From Muribaculaceae bacterium (GTDB lineage: Bacteria; Bacteroidota; Bacteroidia; Bacteroidales; Muribaculaceae): a stretch of DNA of 64,000 nucleotides. The position numbers and the translations under genes are program-made. Location of the stretch: contig JAFUKL010000012.1 in assembly GCA_017473615.1 (NCBI GenBank), positions 1-64,000 on the forward strand. Reading direction: 5' to 3'. Shown here one piece after another: positions 52,927 to 61,675 of the stretch (positions are counted from its first letter, which is position 1; every line of letters begins with the position of its first letter). The notes under the pieces were generated by a model. That model was given only the letters and a program-made list of their open reading frames with translations, was not told where the DNA came from and made no database searches.

Positions 52927-54258
52927 TTAGGCTTTAAATTGTTTAACAATATCTACCAGTCGGTCTATTTCCGCCTTACTGCGCATCTCTGTTACACAAA
53001 GCATCAGTTTATCATCGGCTATCTTGACACCGGCTAAGATTCCTTGCGATTCACATTCCGCTTGCAGTTTATCAATATCAAGGGATGTTTTTACCACAAA
53101 TTCATTCAAGAAAGATTTTTCAGGGTATGCAAGTTCAAAGCAACCGGTAGCACAAAGTTTGTCTGCCAAATAATGCGCACCGCTATATCCGAGTTCATTC
53201 ACCTCCTTTAAGCCCTTTGCTCCCATTAACGAAAGATATATTGTTACATACAATGCCATCAAACTCTGATTTGAACAAATATTGCTCGTTGCCTTTTCTC
53301 GGCGTATATGTTGTTCACGAGCTTGTAAAGTAAGCACAAAAGAGCGTTTGCCGTTTATATCCTTGGTTGCGCCAACTACACGCCCCGGCATCTTCCTTAT
53401 AAGTGATTTCCTTGTACATAAGAATCCCACATAAGGCCCTCCGAAAGACATCGGGATACCAAGACTTTGTCCATCACCGGCTGCAATGTCGGCATCCCAT
53501 TCACCGGGTGACTTAATTACACCCAATGCCGATGCTTGGCAATTCATTACAAACAATGCTTTCTGAGCATGACAAGCATTAGCCCAACCGGTATAATCTT
53601 CAAGGATACCGTAATAATTAGGAGACGCAACGATGACACCTGCCACATCACCGGCAGCAAGTTTGGCTTCAAAATCCGTTTTATCGGTAACTCCGTCACA
53701 TTCCGCTATATACTCCAAGTCGATTCCTTGATACTTAGCATAAGTCTCAACTACTGCCTTTACATTTGGGTTCAATGTAGATGACACCAGAACCTTATTC
53801 TTCTTTTTAGCCGAACTCACTGCCATCATCATAGCCTCAGCCGTAGCTGTAGCTCCATCATACATTGAAGCATTCCCCACTTCCATTCCGGTCAGTTCCG
53901 TCATCATTGACTGGAATTCAAAAATATATTGAAGTGTTCCCTGAGAAATCTCTGCTTGATAAGGAGTGTACGATGTCAAAAATTCAGAACGACTTATTAT
54001 GTGAGAAATCACAGCCGGCGAATAATGGTCATAGCACCCGGCTCCCGCAAAACAAGTCAAAGTCTTGTTTTTTGCGCCAAGTTCGGCAAAAAAACGGCGC
54101 AACTCCACCTCACTCATTTCGCTCGGCAAATCATATTCACGCTTAAATTGGATTCCCTCCGGAATTTCATCAAAGAGTTCATCCAAAGAGCGTTTCCCGC
54201 ACACCTTGAGCATTTCTTCCTGCTCGGCAACAGTGTGCGGAAAATACTTATAATTCAT
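52927..54258 (-). CDS. gcvPA: Glycine dehydrogenase (decarboxylating) subunit 1
   Basis: 443-aa partner of GcvPB in the heterotetrameric P-protein. It starts MNYKYFPHTVAEQEEMLKVCG and carries family segments FAGAGCYDHYSPAVI, TPYQAEISQGTLQYIFEFQ, NASMYDGATATAEAMMMA and GDGQSLGIPMSFGGPYVGF. It has no PLP lysine of its own. It lies between gcvH (18-base gap) and gcvPB (6-base gap). Confidence 0.96.
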   Translation of the reverse strand: MNYKYFPHTVAEQEEMLKVCGKRSLDELFDEIPEGIQFKREYDLPSEMSEVELRRFFAELGAKNKTLTCFAGAGCYDHYSPAVISHIISRSEFLTSYTPYQAEISQGTLQYIFEFQSMMTELTGMEVGNASMYDGATATAEAMMMAVSSAKKKNKVLVSSTLNPNVKAVVETYAKYQGIDLEYIAECDGVTDKTDFEAKLAAGDVAGVIVASPNYYGILEDYTGWANACHAQKALFVMNCQASALGVIKSPGEWDADIAAGDGQSLGIPMSFGGPYVGFLCTRKSLIRKMPGRVVGATKDINGKRSFVLTLQAREQHIRREKATSNICSNQSLMALYVTIYLSLMGAKGLKEVNELGYSGAHYLADKLCATGCFELAYPEKSFLNEFVVKTSLDIDKLQAECESQGILAGVKIADDKLMLCVTEMRSKAEIDRLVDIVKQFKA

Positions 54259-54276
54259 AATTTTTGAGCTATTAAA

Positions 54277-54657
54277 TTAATGTTCAATACATTTCGCATA
54301 AGCTGCTGCATCCATAAGGTTTTCCACCTCACCCGGATCGCTTAACTTCACTTTGATAATCCAATTAGCATAAGCATCCTTATTGATTGCGCCAGGATCA
54401 CTGTCAAGAGCCTCATTTACCTCAACGATTACACCACTTATCGGAGAATACAAATCACTTGCAGCCTTTACACTCTCCACTGCACCAAATTCTTCTCCGG
54501 CAGTAACCTCATCGTCTACTTCAGGCATATCGACATATACTACATTACCCAATTGTTCCTGTGCATAATCGGTAATGCCCACATATCCATATTCACCTTC
54601 TATCTTTACAAACTCGTGTGACTCTGCATAGTAAAGTCCTTCTAATATCTTGCTCAT
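54277..54657 (-). CDS. gcvH: Glycine cleavage H protein
   Basis: 126-aa lipoyl carrier that shuttles the aminomethyl group between the P, T and L proteins. The lipoylated residue is Lys64 in AVESVKAASDLYSP. The fold-defining ITDYAQEQLGNVVYVDMP is present. Its attached lipoate is probably supplied by the ligase encoded at the head of this operon. Confidence 0.97.
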   Translation of the reverse strand: MSKILEGLYYAESHEFVKIEGEYGYVGITDYAQEQLGNVVYVDMPEVDDEVTAGEEFGAVESVKAASDLYSPISGVIVEVNEALDSDPGAINKDAYANWIIKVKLSDPGEVENLMDAAAYAKCIEH

Positions 54658-54688
54658 AGTTATTTATTTTATTTGGTTTATAATTATG

Positions 54689-55783
54689 TTATTTCTTATA
54701 GCTTTTCTTATAGAATTTACGCGCAACAATAGTTCCGTCAAATACTTTCTTGCGTATTTTCACTTTCACAGGGTCGCCCATGTTGGCATATTTTGAATCA
54801 ATAAGTGCCAACGCTACGCTCTTATCTACCGAGATACAACGGTAACCGGTAGTTACGTGTCCTATCACATCTTCTCCTGAAAGTACTTCATAACCATGAC
54901 GCGGAATAGCCTTGTCATGCAACTCTATTCCAACCAATTTACGTGGCGCACCTTCTTCTTTCTGTTTCTTTACTACATCTTTACCAATGAATTCCTCCTT
55001 GTCGGTTTTCACAAAAATTCCAAGACAAGCTTCTATCGGCGTTATTGTTTCACTCAGTTCATCACCATACAAAGGCAATCCTACTTCAAAACGAAGAGTA
55101 TCCCTACATCCCAATCCGCATGGAGCCACCTTTCCTGTTTCTATCAGTTTATCCCAGAATTTACACGTCAAAGCATGACTTGCATATATTTCAAATCCGT
55201 CTTCTCCCGTATATCCCGTTCGGCTGATGATTATAGTCTCTCCTTCATATTCCAATTGCTTAAATGTATAAAACGACAAATCTGAGCATGGTATACCCAA
55301 TATGCTTTCAATATGAGTTTCCGATTCAGGACCTTGCACAGCTATTTCACCATAATAATCACTTTCGTGGACGATTTCCACATCATATCCTTCGCTATTC
55401 TGTCTAATCCATTCAACGTCCTTATCGATATTACCCGCATTTATAACAAGGAAAAAATCATTTTCCCCGCGTTTATACACAAGCAAGTCATCAACTGCAC
55501 CTCCGGTAGGGTATAACATCAACCCATAATATATTTTACCTATAGGAGCATTAGCAATGTCATTTGTAAAAATATGATTTACATATTTCTCTGCATCAGT
55601 GCCTTTTATTGTTACCTCACCCATGTGCGACACGTCAAAAACACCACAACGACTTCTCACTGCATTATGTTCCTCTACAATGCCGGAATACTGAATGGGC
55701 ATATCAAATCCTCCAAACGGACTTATCAATGCTCCCAATTCCACATGTTTGTCATAAAGACAGGTTCTCTTATTCACTTCCAT
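54689..55783 (-). CDS. gcvT: Aminomethyltransferase (T protein)
   Basis: 364-aa folate-binding enzyme. It releases ammonia from aminomethyl-GcvH and passes the one-carbon unit to tetrahydrofolate. Typical segments are FGGFDMPIQYSGIVEEHNAVR, FDVSHMGEV, the SRTGYTGEDGFEIY folate region and GLGCRDTLRFEVGLPLYGDEL. It lies 8 bases after lplA and 31 before gcvH. No glycine riboswitch-like structure can be seen before it, because the preceding gene abuts. Confidence 0.96.
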   Translation of the reverse strand: MEVNKRTCLYDKHVELGALISPFGGFDMPIQYSGIVEEHNAVRSRCGVFDVSHMGEVTIKGTDAEKYVNHIFTNDIANAPIGKIYYGLMLYPTGGAVDDLLVYKRGENDFFLVINAGNIDKDVEWIRQNSEGYDVEIVHESDYYGEIAVQGPESETHIESILGIPCSDLSFYTFKQLEYEGETIIISRTGYTGEDGFEIYASHALTCKFWDKLIETGKVAPCGLGCRDTLRFEVGLPLYGDELSETITPIEACLGIFVKTDKEEFIGKDVVKKQKEEGAPRKLVGIELHDKAIPRHGYEVLSGEDVIGHVTTGYRCISVDKSVALALIDSKYANMGDPVKVKIRKKVFDGTIVARKFYKKSYKK

Positions 55784-55791
55784 ATCTGTAT

Positions 55792-56766
55792 TTAGATTAA
55801 AATTAATTTTATTAATTGGTCGTTTGTCATATTCAATATAATCTCACCTACACTAACATCCTCCAACGCCTTTCTCACCGAATTTTCATTATATGGCATA
55901 CCTATCAAGCGATTAAGCAATCGAGCATCCATATCACCTCGGATAAAAAAGTCTCCCATCAGATTTATCCTTCTTATAACACCTTTCTTTACTTCTATTA
56001 AAACCTTGAAATTTCCTACACCGTCAATATGCTCTTCCTTATCTATATTGCAATAAGGATTGTTTCCAAAAATAAACTCATCGGAAAGATACATACGTTC
56101 CATTGACATTATTTCCGCCTCGGCTCCACTATCCAATACCAAAGTTTCATCACAAAGTTTCTCCCTTACAGCATCCTTAAAGTCATCAATGGATATATCC
56201 AGAAAATTCTTCAAGACCGTAATTCTGCCCTTAACAGAATCCACTCCCTTTGAAGTTAATTTTACGGTTGAAGGAGTTATAGCATTTATCATGTTATCCA
56301 TATCAGTATCATAAAGCATCGTTCCATGCACTATACTTTTGCCTTCGACATGGTAAAACGCATTACCTGAAATTTTCTTACCTCCAGCCGTAATATCATT
56401 GCGTCCTGTAGCCTCAGCCGGTACACCCAACGAGTTAAGTGCATCTACCACTTTCCCCAAATAGCAGGCATAAGCATTAGCTACATTATAAGAGCTTGTT
56501 ATATAAGAAAACATAATATTTCCCTTATCGGCATAGACACAGCCACCTCCGCTTTTCCTACGGTAAGTTGCAATTCCTTTACTTTTACAATAAGGCAGAT
56601 TAACTTCTTTTTCAATCAATTGGTTTCTACCGAAAATTACAGTCGGTTCTACTTGCCACATAAAAAAAGCCTCGTCTAAATCAAGATGCTTCGCAACGTA
56701 TTCTTCCATTGCGAGATAGAATGGAAGCTTATGCGTCTTGTCATCAGCGAGACCTATATATTTCAT
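55792..56766 (-). CDS. lplA: Lipoate-protein ligase
   Basis: 324-aa ATP-dependent ligase that attaches free lipoate to GcvH and other lipoyl domains. The LplA fold shows TVIFGRNQLIEKEVN, RRKSGGGCVYADKGNIMFSY (lipoyl-AMP binding), TGRNDITAGGKKISGNAFYH with its catalytic Lys, and an accessory C-terminal domain. Being first in the gcv operon fits a role in activating GcvH. The -7 box is at 56796-56803. Confidence 0.93.
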   Translation of the reverse strand: MKYIGLADDKTHKLPFYLAMEEYVAKHLDLDEAFFMWQVEPTVIFGRNQLIEKEVNLPYCKSKGIATYRRKSGGGCVYADKGNIMFSYITSSYNVANAYACYLGKVVDALNSLGVPAEATGRNDITAGGKKISGNAFYHVEGKSIVHGTMLYDTDMDNMINAITPSTVKLTSKGVDSVKGRITVLKNFLDISIDDFKDAVREKLCDETLVLDSGAEAEIMSMERMYLSDEFIFGNNPYCNIDKEEHIDGVGNFKVLIEVKKGVIRRINLMGDFFIRGDMDARLLNRLIGMPYNENSVRKALEDVSVGEIILNMTNDQLIKLILI

Positions 56767-56795
56767 TGGTATCCAATATTTAAGTTTACTTTATG

Positions 56796-56803
56796 CAAAT
56801 ATA
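56796..56803 (-). promoter_or_regulatory. -7 box of the lplA-gcv-lpd operon
   Basis: The minus strand reads TATATTTG, 29 bases before the lplA start. The 146-base gap to the trxB stop otherwise holds only the trxB terminator. No glycine riboswitch-like fold is evident in so short a leader. Confidence 0.5.
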
Positions 56804-56852
56804 GATATTATTTCATATTCCGGCACTATGAATATGACCTGTTTTACAGCAT

Positions 56853-56891
56853 AAAAAAAGAATGAGACGTAAATAAATTCTACGCCTCATT
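56853..56891 (-). terminator. Terminator of the ftsK-lolA-trxB run
   Basis: AATGAGgCGTA pairs with TACGtCTCATT (one mismatch, 9-base loop) on the minus strand and is followed by a run of T residues, 21 bases past trxB. Confidence 0.9.
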
Positions 56892-56912
56892 TCACCTATG
56901 CCTATCAGTCTG

Positions 56913-57860
56913 TTATTTCAACCCATTATCTGCCAAATATCGTTCAGCATCCATTGCCGCACGACATCCCATTCCTGCCGCAGAAATAGCTTGACGATAA
57001 TGAGGATCGGCAACATCACCGGCAGCAAACACACCGGGTATATTAGTCTTGGTGGATGCTCCTTCAGTCACAATGTAACCGTTCTCGTCAAGCGTAATCT
57101 GTCCACCAAGGAAATCGGTATTGGGTTTATGTCCTATGGCTAAGAAGAAACCGTCTATGGCAATATCAAGTGTCTCTTCCTGTGGAGTTCCTTTATGCTT
57201 AACCAAATGTGCGCCTTCAACACCATTATCACCATACAGACCTACAGTATTGGTATTGAACAATACATGTATATTCTCTTTATTCAGCACTCTGTCCTGC
57301 ATAACCTGCGATGCTCGCAAATAGTCCTTACGCACTATCATATACACCTCTTTTGCAAGACTGCTCAGATACATAGCTTCCTCACAAGCTGTATCACCGC
57401 CTCCTACAACAGCTACTGTTTTTTTTCTATAGAAAAAACCGTCACAAGTAGCACATGCCGATACTCCCATCCCGGCATATTTCTTTTCATCGTCAAGCCC
57501 TAAATACTTTGCCGATGCACCTGTAGCTATAATTACGGTATCGGCATATAGTACCTTTCCTCCTTCTACTACAGCTTTGAATGGACGCACGGCAAAATCA
57601 ACCGTCTCAATAAATCCATCGCGAATATCAGCACCGAAACGCTCAGCTTGCGACTTCATGTCATTCATAATGTCAAACCCTCCTACACCTTCGGGATAGC
57701 CCGGAAAATTCTCAATTTCAGAAGTTGTGGTTAATTGTCCTCCCGGTTGCATTCCTTCATACAGAACAGGAGCCAAATTTGCTCTGGATGTATATATCGC
57801 AGCCGTATAACCTGCCGGTCCGGAGCCTATTATCAAGCATTTTACTTTTTCTGTCTCCAT
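56913..57860 (-). CDS. trxB: Thioredoxin-disulfide reductase
   Basis: 315-aa FAD/NADPH enzyme that reduces thioredoxin. It has FAD-binding GSGPAGYTAA, the redox pair Cys136-Ala-Thr-Cys139 (SACATCDGFF), NADPH-binding GGGDTACEEA and the closing GVFAAGDVADPHYRQAISAAGMG. It is last of a three-gene run with ftsK and lolA (19-base gap). Confidence 0.96.
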   Translation of the reverse strand: METEKVKCLIIGSGPAGYTAAIYTSRANLAPVLYEGMQPGGQLTTTSEIENFPGYPEGVGGFDIMNDMKSQAERFGADIRDGFIETVDFAVRPFKAVVEGGKVLYADTVIIATGASAKYLGLDDEKKYAGMGVSACATCDGFFYRKKTVAVVGGGDTACEEAMYLSSLAKEVYMIVRKDYLRASQVMQDRVLNKENIHVLFNTNTVGLYGDNGVEGAHLVKHKGTPQEETLDIAIDGFFLAIGHKPNTDFLGGQITLDENGYIVTEGASTKTNIPGVFAAGDVADPHYRQAISAAGMGCRAAMDAERYLADNGLK

Positions 57861-57879
57861 TTTATCTTATTTTTATTAA

Positions 57880-58488
57880 TTATCTTAAATCTATTATCGG
57901 TGTCCCTTTCGGTATCATCTTATCATCAAAAACAAATGCTGATGAAGATATGTTTTCATTTATTCTATAATTGCTGAATTGAATGATTTGGACATCATCA
58001 TCTGTCATTAAAGCTTTCACTTCAATAATTCTGTTATTCTTCTTATTGATTTTAAGCTGAATGTTTTTTATATCGGCACTCTTATTTTTTGCAATAAGAT
58101 TCACAACATAATTGTTTCCACCATTTGATTTCAGGGTTGCATTATAATTTGCAGAATAATCCATCACAGCCAAATACGGATTATTCAGTTCCAATGTTTC
58201 CAATGACGGTTCCAGAATATTAACCTCACCGGTAGCAGTTGAATATATCCACTGTGTTTTCCCGTCATACCAGCATTTGAAATCATTAGTCAGTACACAA
58301 AATTTCTTTCCACTCATGAGTATACTGCCTTTAGCATTCATTTGAGATGAAGACATCACAAAATCGGCTTTTATATTCATAGCACGACTGAAATCCTGCT
58401 GCACTTTACTCATTACAGCATCTGCAGTTTGTGCTTTTATAGGCAGAAAAAATATTGCAAGTAACAGAAATAACAGAAATTTCTTCAT
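57880..58488 (-). CDS. lolA: Outer-membrane lipoprotein carrier LolA-like protein
   Basis: 202 aa from ATG at 58488, giving a proper signal peptide MKKFLLFLLLAIFFLPIKA; an upstream start at 58524 would overlap ftsK. The mature part begins TADAVMSKVQQDFSRAMNIKADFVMS and has the LolA beta-sheet pattern (KGSILMSGKKFCVLTNDFKCWYDGKTQWIYS). It would ferry lipoproteins across the periplasm. The ftsK-lolA pairing is common in Bacteroidetes and supports the call. Confidence 0.87.
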   Translation of the reverse strand: MKKFLLFLLLAIFFLPIKAQTADAVMSKVQQDFSRAMNIKADFVMSSSQMNAKGSILMSGKKFCVLTNDFKCWYDGKTQWIYSTATGEVNILEPSLETLELNNPYLAVMDYSANYNATLKSNGGNNYVVNLIAKNKSADIKNIQLKINKKNNRIIEVKALMTDDDVQIIQFSNYRINENISSSAFVFDDKMIPKGTPIIDLR

Positions 58489-58501
58489 ATACATTTTTTC
58501 T

Positions 58502-60970
58502 TTAATTACCGATAATATTTCCAAGCTGAATGGAATCTACAAGAACTTTCCTCGGCTTTCCTCCCTGTGAAGGTCCTACAATACCTGCAGCTTCCATCTG
58601 ATCCATGATTCTTCCGGCTCTATTATACCCTATTCCATAGCGGCGTTGCAATGAGGATGTCGATGCAGTCTCTCCTGAAACAATAAATGCCGCAGCCTCT
58701 TCAAACAGCGGGTCTCTGTCATTTAAATTAACGGCAGAAGAGCCTCCTCCTTCTTCAGCGTTTTCTTCCGGAACATAAGGCGGCAACTCATAAGCAGCTC
58801 CGTAGCCAATCTGGTTGGCTATATAATCGCAGATTTGCTCCACTTCAGGCGTGTCAACAAAGGCACATTGAATACGATCCATTACGCCTCCCGAAGAGAA
58901 CAACATATCACCCTTTCCTACAAGTTGCTGCGCTCCTGAACAATCAAGGATTGTACGACTATCCACCATCTGTGTAACACGAAATGCTACACGTCCGGGG
59001 AAGTTTGCTTTAATAATACCGGTTATCACATTGGTAGACGGGCGTTGTGTAGCTATTATCATGTGAATACCTATCGCACGAGCCTTTTGCGCAATACGAA
59101 CGATAGGACGTTCCACATCCTTGCCTGCCTCCATTATCAAATCACAGAATTCGTCAATAATCACAACTATATACGGCAAAAAACGATGTCCCTTTTCCGG
59201 ATTCAGTTCTCTATTGATAAATTTACTGTTATATTCCTTGATATTTCTTGCACGGGCATTACTTAAAAGCATATAACGACTTTCCATCTCCGTAACTAAT
59301 GAATTAAGCGTAGCTACTACCTTCGATGAATCGGTTATAATACACTTCTCTTCATCAGGCAGTTTGGCAAGATAATGATTTTCCAGTACACCATACAGAC
59401 TGAACTCAACCATTTTCGGGTCAATCAGTACAAATTTCAATTCAGCCGGATGCTTTTTATAAAGCAATGAAGTAACAATAGCATTCAAGCCTACAGATTT
59501 TCCTTGCCCCGTTGCCCCGGCAACCAACAAATGCGGCATCTTAGCCAAATCAGCCAAGAACACTTCGTTCGAAATAGTACAACCCAAAGCCATCGGCAAC
59601 TCATATTTGCATTCTTGGAATTTCTTTGAACCTATAACAGAACGCATCGAGACCGTTTGAGGTTCTTTATTAGGGACTTCAATACCTACCGTTCCTCGTC
59701 CGGGTATCGGAGCTATAATTCTAATGCCAAGTGCTGCCAAACTCAATGCTATATCATTTTCAAGGCTCTTTATCTTAGATATTCTCACCCCATCATCAGG
59801 TATGATTTCAAACAATGTTATGGTAGGTCCCACACATACATCGATCTTCTTGATAGGAATACCGTAATTCAGCAGTGCCTCGGTTATGCGTTTTTTATTC
59901 GCCTCTTGTTCATCTACATCTATGCTTATGGCTTTGGTAGGAATATCACGTAATAAGTCTAAAGTTGGGAATTTAAAGTTAGCCAATTCTTTTGTAGGGT
60001 CGTATGCCTCTACAATCTTTCCATTCCCCATTTCTATCGTTGGAGCAACTTTTATATCACCGACTTCAGGATCAACAGCATTTTCCTCCGTATTCACTTC
60101 CTCTTCGGTATTGTTTACAGAAATATCGATATATTCATCCTGCTCTTCAGACTTTTCCTCCTGATCATCATTATCATCACCAAAATCAGCAAGTTCAGCC
60201 TTAATAGGCATTTCTTGTACCTCCGGTTCATCATTCCCATCATCAGCCTCTTGTTCTGCCTCGTTTTCATCCTCTGTTCTGACCGGAATCCATCCTTTAA
60301 CTACATTCACAGCACGCATTATATTGTTTTTACAACATAACACCCACAACATGCAAAGAACAATATTAAGTATAAGCAAACCCGGGAATCCTATAAATTT
60401 CATCAAGAATATACTGTAATATTTCCCAAAATTTCCTCCCAACGGGAAAAAAGAGATATTTCCATAGTATTCTATCATCCCTAAAGTCATGGATGTAGCG
60501 CATATTGCTATCAATGATATAAATGTAAATGAGAATAAATTCAACGGTTTTCGCCTTACCATGCGCAAACCAAGCACCACTCCCCAATAAACCAATATCA
60601 GCACAGATACACCTATTCCCTTTGAAACCAAATCATCTGAAAGCTTTGCTCCAAATGCAGCTCCTGCATTTGATATGCGGTCGCCTGACTCAGCTATCTC
60701 TATAGGTGTATTATTCGCTATTTCACTTTGATCCACATCACCGTTCATGAAGAATGAAACCGTCACAATAAGCACATATACACTTATCAGCATAAACAGC
60801 ATACCTACAATAAAACGGGTTCGTCCGTCACCAAAGAAATCTTTAAATCTCCGCCACAAGGATTTTTTTGTTTCCTGAGACTGAGGTTCTTTTTCCTCTA
60901 CAATATTATTATTCTCGGCAGCAGTTGCTGTCGGGTCTATGAAATCATTATTATAATTATTGTTACGCAC
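58502..60970 (-). CDS. ftsK: DNA translocase FtsK
   Basis: 822-aa septal ATPase that pumps chromosome ends for dimer resolution. Four membrane helices lie within ~30-215. An acidic linker follows (EDENEAEQEADDGNDEPEVQ...), ~230-300. The RecA-like motor has Walker A GATGQGKS with Lys491, followed by YIVVIIDEFCDL (Walker B) and HMIIATQRPSTNVITG. The C-terminal gamma winged helix reads SLQRRYGIGYNRAGRIMDQMEAAGIVGP and recognises polar DNA sequences. It starts with GTG at 60970. A -7 box is at 61000-61007. Confidence 0.96.
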   Translation of the reverse strand: MRNNNYNNDFIDPTATAAENNNIVEEKEPQSQETKKSLWRRFKDFFGDGRTRFIVGMLFMLISVYVLIVTVSFFMNGDVDQSEIANNTPIEIAESGDRISNAGAAFGAKLSDDLVSKGIGVSVLILVYWGVVLGLRMVRRKPLNLFSFTFISLIAICATSMTLGMIEYYGNISFFPLGGNFGKYYSIFLMKFIGFPGLLILNIVLCMLWVLCCKNNIMRAVNVVKGWIPVRTEDENEAEQEADDGNDEPEVQEMPIKAELADFGDDNDDQEEKSEEQDEYIDISVNNTEEEVNTEENAVDPEVGDIKVAPTIEMGNGKIVEAYDPTKELANFKFPTLDLLRDIPTKAISIDVDEQEANKKRITEALLNYGIPIKKIDVCVGPTITLFEIIPDDGVRISKIKSLENDIALSLAALGIRIIAPIPGRGTVGIEVPNKEPQTVSMRSVIGSKKFQECKYELPMALGCTISNEVFLADLAKMPHLLVAGATGQGKSVGLNAIVTSLLYKKHPAELKFVLIDPKMVEFSLYGVLENHYLAKLPDEEKCIITDSSKVVATLNSLVTEMESRYMLLSNARARNIKEYNSKFINRELNPEKGHRFLPYIVVIIDEFCDLIMEAGKDVERPIVRIAQKARAIGIHMIIATQRPSTNVITGIIKANFPGRVAFRVTQMVDSRTILDCSGAQQLVGKGDMLFSSGGVMDRIQCAFVDTPEVEQICDYIANQIGYGAAYELPPYVPEENAEEGGGSSAVNLNDRDPLFEEAAAFIVSGETASTSSLQRRYGIGYNRAGRIMDQMEAAGIVGPSQGGKPRKVLVDSIQLGNIIGN

Positions 60971-60999
60971 TTTTTATCAATTTTCTAATTATGAATTTA

Positions 61000-61007
61000 C
61001 AAAATTA
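61000..61007 (-). promoter_or_regulatory. -7 box upstream of ftsK
   Basis: The minus strand reads TAATTTTG followed by TAAATT, the same 14-base string as at uvrB and dxr, 29 bases before the GTG start. Confidence 0.55.
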
Positions 61008-61059
61008 CGATTTTATTCTCTTTTTCCCTATAATTTTCATGCGACATTCCGGTGTAAAT

Positions 61060-61662
61060 TCATTTTTTTATCAACCGATGCACACCGGAAAAGAATAACG
61101 CTCCCACAGCATTACCCACAATGACAATTCCTATAAAAATAAGTCCGTCAATGGTATACAACTGTCCAGCACAACCTAAATATAACATATCGGCTACGGA
61201 ATGTTCAAATCCACACAAGATAAATATCATTACCGGAAATATCAATAACAGCAGATTGTTCTTTATCTTATACCCATCCACAGCAAGAAACATCATTGCT
61301 CCACAACCTATACTGTCAAAAATCAATCTACTTATAGGTTTCAACAATTTTGGTTCTGTCAACTCCACTGATTTTGCTATTAGCGACGATGTTTCAGGTA
61401 CAATTGTTGCTAAAAGTGTAGCACCCATCAAATTACCGAGTATTATTATCGGAATCAGTTTCAATACATCTACATCCCACACATAACCTATCTTGCCGGT
61501 ATAAAGCATATATTCCCTCAAGACTATAGTAATAAGCCCGAATGAAAACAAAAATGAACCAGCAATGTTGTTTGGAGTAGACATATATACCAAGCATCCG
61601 CAACCTATCAACACTCCCGACAATATTGAGCTTAATATCGGTTTTAATATCTTATCTCTCAT
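61060..61662 (-). CDS. Formate/nitrite transporter (FNT) family protein
   Basis: 200 aa, shorter than FocA/NirC (~270). Six hydrophobic helices are visible. GNLMGATLLAT and GNAVGALFF are the paired family motifs, and CGFEHSVADM carries the conserved central pore His. This would be a pentameric channel for small monovalent anions such as formate, acetate or nitrite. The cargo is uncertain. It follows trkH on the same strand after 13 bases, which may mean co-transcription. Confidence 0.85.
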   Translation of the reverse strand: MRDKILKPILSSILSGVLIGCGCLVYMSTPNNIAGSFLFSFGLITIVLREYMLYTGKIGYVWDVDVLKLIPIIILGNLMGATLLATIVPETSSLIAKSVELTEPKLLKPISRLIFDSIGCGAMMFLAVDGYKIKNNLLLLIFPVMIFILCGFEHSVADMLYLGCAGQLYTIDGLIFIGIVIVGNAVGALFFSGVHRLIKK

Positions 61663-61675
61663 TAGTTTATATTTT

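Noticed and set aside
55784..56912. Glycine riboswitch ahead of the gcv genes
   Set aside because: gcvT abuts lplA, and the 146-base lplA leader contains only a -7 box and the trxB terminator.
61047..61090. Hairpin TTCCGGTGT/ACACCGGAA over the FNT gene stop
   Set aside because: The 26-base loop and lack of a T run make a terminator doubtful, and much of it is coding.
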